This document shows, in pieces, positions 9,601 to 16,677 of a stretch of DNA of 64,000 bases. The notes beneath the pieces were generated by a model. The model searched no databases, was not told the DNA's origin, and was given only the letters and a program-made list of their open reading frames with translations. Each line of letters begins with the position of its first letter. Position 1 is the first letter of the stretch. This stretch comes from Adhaeribacter soli (GTDB lineage Bacteria; Bacteroidota; Bacteroidia; Cytophagales; Hymenobacteraceae): contig NZ_VTWT01000002.1 in assembly GCF_008727925.1 (NCBI RefSeq), forward strand, positions 1 through 64,000, given 5' to 3'. A program made the translations under genes and the position numbers.

Positions 9601-10335
9601 ATTGCGGAATTAAAAACCGAAGAAACCAAAAACCTGACTTCGGAAACCGTAGCTTTCTTAACCGAAAAACTGCTGCAGACTGACCACGAGATCAGCGAAG
9701 CAAACCAGCAGATCGGCAGCATTACGCAAATTCTGAAACGGGAAAAAGAACTCCAGGGAAAACACCAGGAACTGGCCCAACGCATCTCGAAGCAGCAGAA
9801 AGAAGCCGAACGTTGGGAAAGGTTATCGGAGCTTATTGGTTCGGAAAGCGGCAAGAAATTCAGCAAGTTTGCGCAAGGCCTAACCCTGGCAAAACTGGTA
9901 ATGCTGGCCAACCGCCATCTGCTCAAACTAAACGACCGTTACCTATTACAAAAAGCCCCCAACTCCGACCTCGAACTCCAGATGATCGACACCTATCAGG
10001 CCGATGCCGTTCGTTCGGTCAATACCTTGTCCGGTGGGGAAAGTTTTCTGGTGAGTCTGGCCCTGGCATTAGGCTTATCGGACTTGGCAAGCCACAAAAC
10101 GCAAATCGATTCGCTTTTTATTGACGAAGGATTTGGTACACTAGATGCCGAAACGCTGGACATTGCCATCACGGCTCTGGAAAACCTGCAGGCTAGCGGC
10201 AAAATGATCGGCATTATCTCCCACGTAGAAGCCCTGAAAGAACGTATCAGTACGCAAATTCAGGTGAAGAAACTAAGCGGCGGGGTGAGTAAAATTGAAG
10301 TTTCGGCGTATACATATGATGCGGTGTTTGCGTAA
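6664..10335 (+). CDS. sbcC: SbcC, Rad50-like SMC ATPase of the SbcCD nuclease
   Basis: 1223 residues, the ATPase and tether partner of SbcD. Order of parts: N-terminal ATPase lobe with Walker A GPTGAGKT at 37-44; Q-loop region around FLRSVMLSQGEF; long glutamate- and glutamine-rich coiled coil (about 180-1080) interrupted by the zinc hook CPLC at 598-601; C-terminal lobe with the ABC signature LSGGES at 1122-1127, Walker B FIDE at 1152-1155 and GFGTLD as D-loop. All catalytic elements are intact. The start is GTG with a good Shine-Dalgarno. It has its own promoter because sbcD is separated from it by two minus-strand genes. A small ORF follows after 13 nt. Confidence 0.95.
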   Translation: MKIKSIRFLNLNSLRGEHEICFDAPPLSDSGLFAITGPTGAGKTTILDAITLGLYGRVNRHDRDLPSEIMTRHTAEAFSEVTFEARNEVYRAKWSVYRSRKKADGNLQPIKMELCRVSDEVIFDLKSHEVPGKISELCGLDYNQFLRSVMLSQGEFTRFLKANENERSELLERITDTAIYSDISRQAYRRAAAEKNALNQLRSELSGQALLAPELLTEYETSLESLRQQETLLKTSRTETENQLTWLKNLQKLSEKKEQTQRALVELEENAGRYKTEFERLEQHKIAVTFRPELVKLEREEKLLTDLQTQQEKLTLQIPELKAQSETAQKQATAAKAGQEAAEKTLKEITPLLDSVLQKDSELESLRRQFQKNKEAYQSAKNVFDTGVAEVETHRKTVAQLIQNLADLQHWLQEHAAEKELSSELPVFERYLKDLQEIIADGQKWKKEKTSATEIIQGTKLQLQTSEEKLAALQHQKQELEVALAENQTILDAALAGTSEPELENALQELPHQMNQLEKLRQLALQFGTVAEKSEKLQEQKTLAANGLKTLETTLAELLEKHTAAREILKQYQEILEFQLQVQHYEEARQQLKPDCECPLCGSLEHPFAQNLTPKLTDATEKRNAQQKTVADLEQKRSQAASELAVIQANLKTAENALQENEQLQTALQTEFSEINQQLQNQFSIADAAAISTEIPGKQEELQAKKQKLEKVRQARNQAQVLTEKQYRLQNEMVSQTAIKEQASERKQHAEQTLQKAEAELLDLQEQYTNIAAEAASFTMRFGFTFSAEKGSVLLQELKQQAQTYAQQTEALQQTQLRLTEAEGKLQKTEATQQQKQTQLDALQQQLRVEHQELQDLKTEREKLFGQKNPLEERALLTKACETKAKEAEDAQNAARNLLEKLNLTETQLARLNQDATLIQETVQQLQSELETKLAAQKIISVAALKQLFLADEEAVRLTNLQTQLEKLLTETRQTLADTIAELKTEETKNLTSETVAFLTEKLLQTDHEISEANQQIGSITQILKREKELQGKHQELAQRISKQQKEAERWERLSELIGSESGKKFSKFAQGLTLAKLVMLANRHLLKLNDRYLLQKAPNSDLELQMIDTYQADAVRSVNTLSGGESFLVSLALALGLSDLASHKTQIDSLFIDEGFGTLDAETLDIAITALENLQASGKMIGIISHVEALKERISTQIQVKKLSGGVSKIEVSAYTYDAVFA

Positions 10336-10348
10336 CGAATGTAATTCC

Positions 10349-10582
10349 ATGAAACCAAAGATCAGATTTACTTCCTTAGAAACCCAGGCTGACCAAAGTG
10401 CTTATTGGAAAACCAAAAGCTATGCCGAGCGCTTAGCCGAAGGGTTCCGCCTAACGCAAAAGGCCTACTGGGAATACTATTCCCAACCGGAACCAAAAAT
10501 GGAGCGGCGATCGAGGTTGTTTGTAAAGCAGCCCGATGAAACGCTGGAAGAGTTCTTTGCCCGTAAAAACCGCAGCAAGTAG
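10349..10582 (+). CDS. small hypothetical protein downstream of sbcC
   Basis: 77 residues starting MKPKIRFTSLETQADQSAYW, with the start chosen at ATG 10349 rather than the in-frame ATG at 10295 that lies inside sbcC. It begins 13 nt after the sbcC stop and is probably co-transcribed. The SAYW...SYAERL...YWEYY pattern resembles the small soluble proteins often found next to nucleotidyltransferase-type toxins (AbiEii/MNT-like), but no such partner is present here. That resemblance is from memory and weak. It is charged, has no membrane segment and ends in a basic tail. Function not recognised. Confidence 0.6.
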   Translation: MKPKIRFTSLETQADQSAYWKTKSYAERLAEGFRLTQKAYWEYYSQPEPKMERRSRLFVKQPDETLEEFFARKNRSK

Positions 10583-10618
10583 GGTTAAATTTGAAATTAC
10601 TTAAAGGACATTTGCCAT

Positions 10619-10822
10619 TCTGAGTGGTGAAAATTTTGGGTTAAAACTTTGGAAAGTAAAATTGACATAAAAAGTTTACCGTGGCCGGTGCCCTCACCGG
10701 ACACCATGCTGCCGCAGCCATTCCTGCTTTTTCTACGAGTGCATGACCAGGTTAATTTTCAGAAAGTGGGTTTACAAATCCCACGCTCGGTTAAGACGGG
10801 ATTACAAATCCCGTCAAGCAAA
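10619..10822. repeat. R1a composite palindromic repeat
   Basis: About 200 nt that recurs in inverted orientation at 12360-12562 (R1b), with its core again at 49695-49775 (R1c). It contains two stacked palindromes, a degenerate GTGGGTTTACAAATCCCAC and a perfect ACGGGATTACAAATCCCGT, plus the GC-rich hairpin half GTGCCCTCACCGGACAC. It is non-coding. With R1b it brackets the methyltransferase and DUF4385 genes. Confidence 0.85.
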
Positions 10823-10957
10823 TGAATGATCTGGAGCATCTCCAAAATCTGTATTTTTTTTCCTTTCAAGCGTTAAGGTAGCTCCTATTCCTTTTGCAAT
10901 TCCCCAAAAATCCATTCACTTTTACGGTTCTAAAACATACCATTTCCACTATATAAA

Positions 10958-11581
10958 ATGAGCCTGAACACGAACTCCTGGAACCGCATCCGGTACACGC
11001 TCTACACCCCGATCTACGATTTGCTGGTAGGTAAGATTTTTACTGCTTCCCGCCGCAAGTCCATTGACATGCTGCAGATAAAGCCGGGGGAAAAAGTGCT
11101 GTTGGTGGGTGCCGGCACCGGGCTTGATTTTGACTTCCTGCCGAAAAATGCTGAGGTGTACGCTGGAGATATTACGCCTGCTATGGTGAGTAAAATGCAG
11201 CAGCGGGCCAAAAGACTGCAGTTTAATGCCACCGTGGAAGTAATGGACGGGCAAAATCTGCATTTCCCGGATAATACCTTCGATAAATTAATCCTGCATT
11301 TAATTGTGGCGGTAATTCCGGATCCGGTAAAATGTTTACAGGAAGCAGAGCGCGTATTGAAACCGGGCGGCGAAGCAGTAATCTTCGATAAATTCCGGCC
11401 GCAAAATCAGCAGCTTTCTAAATTCCGGGCATTCTTCAACAAGCTTACTTCGTTCCTGTTTTCCGATATTACCCGGGTCATTGAAAACCTGCTGACGCAT
11501 ACAAAGCTGAAAATTGTAAAAGATTTGCCTGCCAATTTCAACGGAAATTTCCGGATACTGAAAATACAGAAACCGCTTTAA
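10958..11581 (+). CDS. class I SAM-dependent methyltransferase, PmtA-like
   Basis: 207 residues. Motif I VLLVGAGTGLDF at 47-58 is the SAM-binding glycine-rich loop; GDITPAMV follows as motif II, then a VMDGQNLHFPDNTFDK acidic loop and KPGGEAVIFDKF as the late strand. The N-terminal YTPIYDLLVGKIFTASRR segment resembles phosphatidylethanolamine N-methyltransferases of the PmtA type and related UbiE-like enzymes, so a lipid or quinone substrate is possible but not shown. There is no signal peptide. It is followed after 50 nt by a DUF4385 gene on the same strand. A copy of the dispersed 16-nt palindrome (10932-10945) sits just upstream of the start codon. Confidence 0.8.
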   Translation: MSLNTNSWNRIRYTLYTPIYDLLVGKIFTASRRKSIDMLQIKPGEKVLLVGAGTGLDFDFLPKNAEVYAGDITPAMVSKMQQRAKRLQFNATVEVMDGQNLHFPDNTFDKLILHLIVAVIPDPVKCLQEAERVLKPGGEAVIFDKFRPQNQQLSKFRAFFNKLTSFLFSDITRVIENLLTHTKLKIVKDLPANFNGNFRILKIQKPL

Positions 11582-11631
11582 GGTTTTCCTTTTCCGCCGT
11601 TTGCCGTAGAAGCCGGAAATAATTCACCAAC

Positions 11632-12159
11632 ATGAAGAAAAACGGTTTCCCCTATCACCTCGATTTTGATAAAACGGACTTCCGGAAAAACTCGGAACTC
11701 TACCGAATTGGCGTAGGTGAGCAGGGCGTTTTACTCGTGCAGCCTTACAAAAACGAGATCCTGCCCTACTGGAAATTCAAGACGGAAGAAGTAGCAAAAA
11801 CTTCGGCTGAAAAAATTTACGAGCTGTTCGCAGGCTACCTGCAGGAAGAGGATTTCGTCGGTGCGGATATGGCCCGGAAATTCCTGCAAATGGGTTTTAC
11901 CCGCGCCCGCCGCTACGCCAACCACAGCTCCGGCCGGAAATACAAAATGGGCGAAGAAGACAAAACCGAAGGCTTGGCTTACCCCTACTCTTCCGGCAGC
12001 AAAAACAAAGGTAACGAAGTAATAGCCCAGGAACCTGACGCGCTTTCAAACGAAAAAGCCCGTGCTGCCGCCGTGTTTAAAGAATATTGGTTCAGAGCAA
12101 AAGATCATCCGGAATACCTGAAACAAAAAGCAGCTTTCCGGGAAAAATATTACAAATAA
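11632..12159 (+). CDS. DUF4385 family protein
   Basis: 175 residues, soluble, with no signal peptide. The segments DFRKNSELYRIGVGEQGVLL, VQPYKNEILPYWKFKT and DFVGADMARKFLQMGFTRAR RYANH match the conserved blocks I associate with DUF4385, a family of unknown function found in many bacteria. The C-terminal 40 residues (ARAAAVFKEYW...) are charged and probably helical. It is located 50 nt after the methyltransferase gene and is possibly co-transcribed. The stop codon overlaps a copy of the dispersed 16-nt palindrome (12159-12173). No biochemical role can be given. Confidence 0.75.
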   Translation: MKKNGFPYHLDFDKTDFRKNSELYRIGVGEQGVLLVQPYKNEILPYWKFKTEEVAKTSAEKIYELFAGYLQEEDFVGADMARKFLQMGFTRARRYANHSSGRKYKMGEEDKTEGLAYPYSSGSKNKGNEVIAQEPDALSNEKARAAAVFKEYWFRAKDHPEYLKQKAAFREKYYK

Positions 12160-12359
12160 AAATGCTAGCTTTTCGGGCTGAAAAAGTGGAAGCTAACTAA
12201 AAGCAGCTGTCATGTTGAGAGGAAAAATTTTAAATAAAATTTCAAAAAGTTTCGATGTCAACTAACGTTTACCGAGGCCTCTGTCGCACAGACCTCCTTG
12301 CTGCCGTTAGCGTTTATGCATTTTTTTCGGCAGTGCCCGACCAAATAAATTATTAGAAT

Positions 12360-12562
12360 TTGCTTGACGGGATTTGTAATCCCGTCTTAACCGAGCCGTG
12401 GGATTTGTAATCCCACTTTCTAAAAGTTAACCTGGTCATGCACTGGTAGAAAAAGCAGGAATGGATACGGCAGCATGGTGTCCGGTGAGGACACCGGACA
12501 CGGTAAACCTTTTATGCCATTTTCACTTTCAGAAATTTTAACCCCAAATTTTTACCCACTCA
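12360..12562. repeat. R1b composite palindromic repeat, inverted relative to R1a
   Basis: The reverse complement aligns to R1a over about 200 nt with scattered differences. It includes both GGGATTTGTAATCCC-type palindromes and a complete GTGTCCGGTG...CACCGGACAC hairpin. The copy ends about 50 nt before the nuclease lipoprotein gene. The rest of the 12160-12359 spacer shows a further palindrome half (CCGAGGCCTCTGTCGC region) and no gene. Confidence 0.85.
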
Positions 12563-12615
12563 GGATCACACAATTTTGAGAGAATTTCAAGTAAAAATTA
12601 ACCTGACTTGTATTT

Positions 12616-13320
12616 ATGATCTTTAAATCCTCATACCTCCGCAATTACCTGTTTCTACTGCTGGTGCTGCTTACGTTGGCTTGCGGCGAAAAACCGAAAG
12701 AAGGTTTTAAAGTAATCGGCGTAAAGGACGGCGACACGGTAGAACTTTTAATGGACAACAAACCCGTTACCGTGCGCCTGTACGGCGTAGATTGCCCGGA
12801 GAAAAAGCAGGATTTCGGTACGCAAGCGCGGAAATTTACTTCCGACCTCGCTTACGGAAAATTTGTAAGACTGGAACAAAAAGGCACCGACCGCTACGGC
12901 CGCACCATCGGCGAAATATTCCTGCCCGACGGTAAATCGTTAAACAAGGAACTGGTGGCCAACGGATATGCCTGGTACTACCGCGCCTATGCCAATGATC
13001 CGCAATTAGGTTACCTTGAAAACGATGCCCGGCGGTTGGAACGCGGTTTGTGGAGCCAGCCCAACCCGGTTGCCCCCTGGGATTTCCGCAAAAACAAACG
13101 CGAAAAAAGCCAGGCAGCCAGTCAGAAACCGATTGCCAAACCTGCCGATGCAGACCGCGAAGTTTTCATCTGCCCAACCGGCAGCGCCTCAACGTACCAT
13201 ACCAGACCCGATTGTCCGGTGCTGAAACGCTGTAAAGGCCAGATTGAAGTGGTTACCCGTGGAACAGCCGTAGTAAATTTAAGAAGAACGGCTTGTAAGG
13301 TTTGCAGCAAAAAGAAGTAA
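12616..13320 (+). CDS. thermonuclease (SNase) family lipoprotein with C-terminal Cys/His motif
   Basis: 234 residues. A signal peptide with lipobox LTLAC puts the lipidated cysteine at residue 23, so the protein is membrane-anchored outside the cytoplasm. The OB-fold nuclease spans about 30-155 and keeps the staphylococcal-nuclease-type catalytic residues: R54 and E62 in VRLYGVDCPE and R96 in DRYGR. After a basic linker, residues 175-234 hold YHTRPDCPVLKRC and RRTACKVC, a small Cys/His cluster that probably binds a metal or DNA. Expected activity is Ca2+-dependent cleavage of DNA or RNA, perhaps for extracellular nucleic-acid use. It is monocistronic, with a terminator directly downstream. 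Confidence 0.88.
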   Translation: MIFKSSYLRNYLFLLLVLLTLACGEKPKEGFKVIGVKDGDTVELLMDNKPVTVRLYGVDCPEKKQDFGTQARKFTSDLAYGKFVRLEQKGTDRYGRTIGEIFLPDGKSLNKELVANGYAWYYRAYANDPQLGYLENDARRLERGLWSQPNPVAPWDFRKNKREKSQAASQKPIAKPADADREVFICPTGSASTYHTRPDCPVLKRCKGQIEVVTRGTAVVNLRRTACKVCSKKK

Positions 13321-13343
13321 TAAAACCCTGATAAAGGCATAAG

Positions 13344-13372
13344 AAAAAGCAGGAAGAAACCTCCTGCTTTTT
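13344..13372 (+). terminator. intrinsic terminator of the nuclease gene
   Basis: Stem AAAAAGCAGGA (13344-13354) with TCCTGCTTTTT (13362-13372), 7-nt loop, 23 nt after the stop codon at 13320. Confidence 0.85.
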
Positions 13373-13407
13373 AATTTGACAAAACATTTAAGCGTAATCA
13401 AAAAATC

Positions 13408-13665
13408 CTATTGTCCGCCACCATTGCCACCGTCGCCGCCTTTCACATCTTCGTTGCGGATGCTTTTCTTGCGGGGCGAGTTGAAATTCATTTTACCAAA
13501 ATTGTAATTAAAGCTCACCCGAATGCCCCGCCGGAAGAAACGGCTTTCGTTTTCAAAATCGGTGGTTTCGGTAGCGTAAGTTGTCCGGACCATGGTGCTG
13601 CTTTCAAAAACGTTATCCAAACCTAAAGAAATGCGGTCTTCCCCGGTCTTCCGGAAGAAAACGAT
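13408..13665 (-). pseudogene. 3' remnant of an outer-membrane beta-barrel receptor gene
   Basis: The minus-strand frame encodes about 80 residues running RKTGEDRISLGLDNVF ... RRGIRVSFNYNFGKM and ending in NEDVKGGDGGNGGGQ. This is the last beta-strand pair and glycine-rich tail typical of Bacteroidota TonB-dependent or OMP_b-brl_3 outer-membrane proteins, which are normally around 800 residues. The 5' part is missing: the frame runs backwards straight into the uspA terminator (13676-13708), which cannot be coding. No start codon or promoter is visible. I read it as a deletion scar whose breakpoint lies at about 13660-13675. Confidence 0.75.
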
Positions 13666-13675
13666 AGGATAAGGC

Positions 13676-13708
13676 ACAAAAAAACCGGAAAGCTGCCTTT
13701 CCGGTTTT
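13676..13708 (-). terminator. intrinsic terminator of the universal stress protein gene
   Basis: AAAACCGGAAAG (13681-13692) pairs with CTTTCCGGTTTT (13697-13708), loop CTGC, followed on the minus strand by seven T. It lies about 20 nt beyond the stop codon at 13730. Confidence 0.85.
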
Positions 13709-13729
13709 CTGATGATTTTTATACCGTTT

Positions 13730-14581
13730 TTATAAATGCTGTTGCACTCTTTCATCCAGAACCAGCATCGGGAATTTGGAATGGTAAGTTAGCTTTTCGG
13801 TTAAACTGCTGTGAAATAGATTGCTGAAGAAACCGCGGTGCTTTTTCAGGATCACCAGCAGGTCGGCATTTGTTTTCCGGAGGTAATCTTTCAGGCCAAC
13901 TTCCTCGTCCGGGTGAATGATTTCGTTAAAATGTACATTCTGGGCCGCGAAAGTTGCTTCGATCTGCTTTCCGAAAGCGGCGGCTTTTTCCTGGCTTTTG
14001 GTATCGTTTTTCGTATCGATGTGTACCACTTCTACTTCCGCTTTGGTAAGGCCGGCTAACAGGAGCGCCTGCTGCAGGCCATAGGTATCGGCTTCCTGCA
14101 GATCGGAAGCGTAGGCAATGCGCTGAATGCGCGGGCCATGGGCTTCGGTCGGGATCATGAGTACCGGGCAGGCAACATTCTCGATAATGGCCAGGGTATT
14201 GCTGCCGATCAGAATCTCTTCCAGGGTGTTGCCGCCGCCGGTAGAACCTACTACCACCATATCGTAGCCTTCGTGCACCACAAAGTCGCGCACCGCATCG
14301 GCCAGGAAAGCTGTTTTTACTTCGTAGTTACACTCCCAGGTACCCGCGTATTTTCCCTGCAGGTAATGGCATGCGGCATTTAGTTTATCGATCGCATCGC
14401 GGTGGATTTCACCAACCACTTCGGAAGCCGCCAGGGCAGCTTCGGCGGTTTCGGCTAAAGGCAGGTGCGTTACGTGCAACAACGTTACATGGCCCCGGGA
14501 TTGGCTGGCCAGAAAAGCCGCGTATTCCATGGCTTTGGTAGCCGTCTTGGAAAAATCGGTTGGGCAGAGAATTTTCTTCAT
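13730..14581 (-). CDS. tandem-domain universal stress protein (UspA family)
   Basis: 283 residues from the ATG at 14579-14581, where MKKILCPTDFS is the normal UspA N-terminus; an in-frame ATG at 14641 would add an implausible 20-residue leader. Domain 1 (about 1-145) carries the nucleotide-binding loop VVVGSTGGGNTLEEILIGSNT, so ATP binding is expected. Domain 2 (about 150-283) keeps the fold but its corresponding loop is degenerate (ILKKHRGFFSNLFHSSL), as is common in tandem Usp proteins of Bacteroidota. Role: cytoplasmic stress response, molecular target unknown. It is a single gene with its own terminator. Confidence 0.85.
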   Translation of the reverse strand: MKKILCPTDFSKTATKAMEYAAFLASQSRGHVTLLHVTHLPLAETAEAALAASEVVGEIHRDAIDKLNAACHYLQGKYAGTWECNYEVKTAFLADAVRDFVVHEGYDMVVVGSTGGGNTLEEILIGSNTLAIIENVACPVLMIPTEAHGPRIQRIAYASDLQEADTYGLQQALLLAGLTKAEVEVVHIDTKNDTKSQEKAAAFGKQIEATFAAQNVHFNEIIHPDEEVGLKDYLRKTNADLLVILKKHRGFFSNLFHSSLTEKLTYHSKFPMLVLDERVQQHL

Positions 14582-14728
14582 AGTTTTAATTTCGGAACTA
14601 AAAACAAGGCAAATTACCGTTTTCCGGCAATTCATCTGCATTTATGTCTTAAAGATAATAATTTAATAATGTAAGGGGAAGCCCTCGGAAATATTTAACC
14701 GTTTACCTCCCGCTAAGTTACCGGAAGG

Positions 14729-15013
14729 TTAGCGGCGGCCCCGGCGGTTCGAAATTCTGGCAACCCGTTTGTTCCGGACCCAGCGCAAATATTTCTGCAA
14801 AGGCTCCGCCGTCTGCAAGGCCGATATGCTGTTGTACTCCCGGGCCAGTTCGCGGTTTCCGATCAGTAAGTGAATAGTGGAATGGCAGGGCTGGCAAAGC
14901 TCCGCGGTGGGTCCGTACTTCCCGCCTTCCTCTCTGGGCACCAGGTGATGGCGGCTCAGGCTTTCTACTTCCCGGCGGCACAGTTCGCATATCTTATTAT
15001 CGGCTTCCTTCAT
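14729..15013 (-). CDS. small HNH endonuclease-like protein
   Basis: 94 residues. CELC (C9, C12) and LCQPCH (C40, C43) form the zinc-binding cysteine quartet; HHLVPRE at 22-28 supplies the HNH histidine, and H44/H48 in CHSTIH complete the fold. The C-terminal 40 residues are basic and end RISNRRGRR, consistent with nucleic-acid contact. This compact stand-alone HNH type is widespread in Bacteroidota, with undefined function. It starts at ATG 15011-15013. The flanking genes give no operon context. Confidence 0.8.
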   Translation of the reverse strand: MKEADNKICELCRREVESLSRHHLVPREEGGKYGPTAELCQPCHSTIHLLIGNRELAREYNSISALQTAEPLQKYLRWVRNKRVARISNRRGRR

Positions 15014-15164
15014 ATTCTTTTTACGAATTCTCTTAAAACCCGATCAGCCGTCCTGCAGGCCGGAAACGCTAGCCAATTCTCTGAAAAAGTATCGTTTAGC
15101 TGCCTTTCACCAGTTGTTTCTTTTTCAGACGGTTAAAGGCAATTACCGGGCGAAATTATTTCTG

Positions 15165-15172
15165 TACTTTTG
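15165..15172 (+). promoter_or_regulatory. promoter -7 box of the MFS gene
   Basis: TACTTTTG at 15165-15172, followed by CCGCC, matches the Bacteroidota -7 consensus exactly. The -33 region is poor. Transcription from about 15179 would give a 55-nt leader before the ATG at 15235. Confidence 0.5.
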
Positions 15173-15234
15173 CCGCCCGGTTCAGGCTTCCTTACGTAAA
15201 CCCTGCCGCCGCACCGGCAAAATTTTTATTTATT

Positions 15235-16488
15235 ATGTCCGATTATTTATCCAATACCTCAAATTCCGGGTCAGCCGCCGGCGAAAGCCTGGTTCCTAAA
15301 GTCGAGATCCGCGAAGGCCTGCTTTTATTTATTCTGGCTACCATCCAGTTCACCAACATCATGGATTTTGTGATCATGATGCCGCTCGGACCCCAACTCA
15401 TGCGCGTTTTCCAGATCAACCCGCAACAGTTTGGCCTGGTGGTTTCGGCTTATACCTTCAGCGCGGCCGTTTCCGGTTTCTGTTCGGCCTTCTACATCGA
15501 CCGGCTCGACCGCAAAAAAGCCTTGCTGGGTTTATACCTGGGTTTTGCCATTGGAACAGCCTTGTGTGCCCTCGCTCCTACCTTCGAACTTCTGGTAGCC
15601 GCCCGCGTGGTGGCCGGCTTGTTCGGCGGGGTTTTAGGGGCGTTGGTGTTAGCTATTATCGGAGATGCCATTCCGGAAGAACGCCGGGGCGCGGCCACCG
15701 GTAAGGTAATGGCCGCTTTCTCCATAGCTTCCATCGCCGGTATTCCGATCGGGCTTTATCTGGCGAGCAAAACCAGCTGGCACGCTCCTTTTTACCTGCT
15801 GGCCGGCATGAGTCTGGTAGTACTGGCCATCGCCATGAAATTTTTACCGCCGCTGAAAGGCCACTTAACCAATGCCAAGCACGAAAAACCGCACCGCGTG
15901 CTGCTGAACATTGTAAAGAAGAAGAACCTGCTGTGGGCTCTGGGAATGGTGTTTATTCTGCAAATGGCCGGCTTTACGGTGGTACCTTTCATCAGCCCAT
16001 ACATGGTAGCCAACATTGGTTTCGCCGAATCGGAACTGACCTTTATTTACCTCTTTGGCGGTTTGGCTACCGTAGTAACTTCCCAACTAGCCGGCCGCCT
16101 GGCCGATAAATACGGCAAGAAAAAAGTTTACATCATTGCCGCCCTGGTTTCCATAATCCCGATCTTACTCATTACCAACCTGCCGCCTATTCCGCATTAT
16201 CAGGTGTTTATTATTACCACATTCTTCTTCATTGTTTTCGGAGCGCGCTTTGTTCCGGCCATGTCTTTAATAACTTCCAGCGTAGAGCCTAAGCAACGGG
16301 GCAGCTTTATGAGCATCAATTCTTCCGTACAGCAGCTTGCTTCGGGCCTGGCCGCTTTTACTTCCGGCCTTATTGTGCAGAAAGCCGCTAACGGACAACT
16401 GCTGCATTTCAACATGGTGGGCATTCTGGCTTCGGTAGCTACCGTTATTTCTATCTTCGTAATTATGAAACTGAAAACGGTAAGTTAA
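15235..16488 (+). CDS. MFS transporter (drug/sugar efflux type, AraJ-like)
   Basis: 417 residues with about 12 membrane helices. A 25-residue polar N-terminus precedes helix 1. The first cytoplasmic loop carries the MFS motif-A equivalent FYIDRLDRKKALL, and the second half has the matching AGRLADKYGKKKVY. The RVVAGLFGGVLG segment of helix 4 fits the antiporter branch (motif B/C region), so proton-coupled efflux is the likely mode. The substrate is unknown. It is monocistronic with a strong terminator 30 nt downstream, and a copy of the dispersed 16-nt palindrome lies between stop codon and terminator. Confidence 0.85.
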   Translation: MSDYLSNTSNSGSAAGESLVPKVEIREGLLLFILATIQFTNIMDFVIMMPLGPQLMRVFQINPQQFGLVVSAYTFSAAVSGFCSAFYIDRLDRKKALLGLYLGFAIGTALCALAPTFELLVAARVVAGLFGGVLGALVLAIIGDAIPEERRGAATGKVMAAFSIASIAGIPIGLYLASKTSWHAPFYLLAGMSLVVLAIAMKFLPPLKGHLTNAKHEKPHRVLLNIVKKKNLLWALGMVFILQMAGFTVVPFISPYMVANIGFAESELTFIYLFGGLATVVTSQLAGRLADKYGKKKVYIIAALVSIIPILLITNLPPIPHYQVFIITTFFFIVFGARFVPAMSLITSSVEPKQRGSFMSINSSVQQLASGLAAFTSGLIVQKAANGQLLHFNMVGILASVATVISIFVIMKLKTVS

Positions 16489-16517
16489 AAGCTGAAAAAA
16501 CAGTATGGATTTTAAAC

Positions 16518-16551
16518 AAAAAGCCCTGCCGGTTATCTGGCGGGGCTTTTT
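16518..16551 (+). terminator. intrinsic terminator of the MFS gene
   Basis: Stem AAAAAGCCCTGCC with GGCGGGGCTTTTT. The same stem sequence recurs at 17152, 56002 and 58509. Confidence 0.85.
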
Positions 16552-16606
16552 GCTTAGGGCATTTTCATCTTTGTTATTTTTCCAGAAATTTTAGCTTATC
16601 TTTTAT

Positions 16607-16636
16607 TATGAACCCATTAAATCCTCCTACTTTTGC
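16607..16636 (+). promoter_or_regulatory. promoter of the secreted-protein gene at 16678
   Basis: TATG (16607-16610), 18 nt, TACTTTTG (16629-16636). The -7 box is exact. It shows that the in-frame TTG at 16633 lies inside the promoter and cannot be the translation start. Confidence 0.55.
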
Positions 16637-16677
16637 TCCATCAATCAATCAAACCAAATCCCGTTTCAAAAAACACT

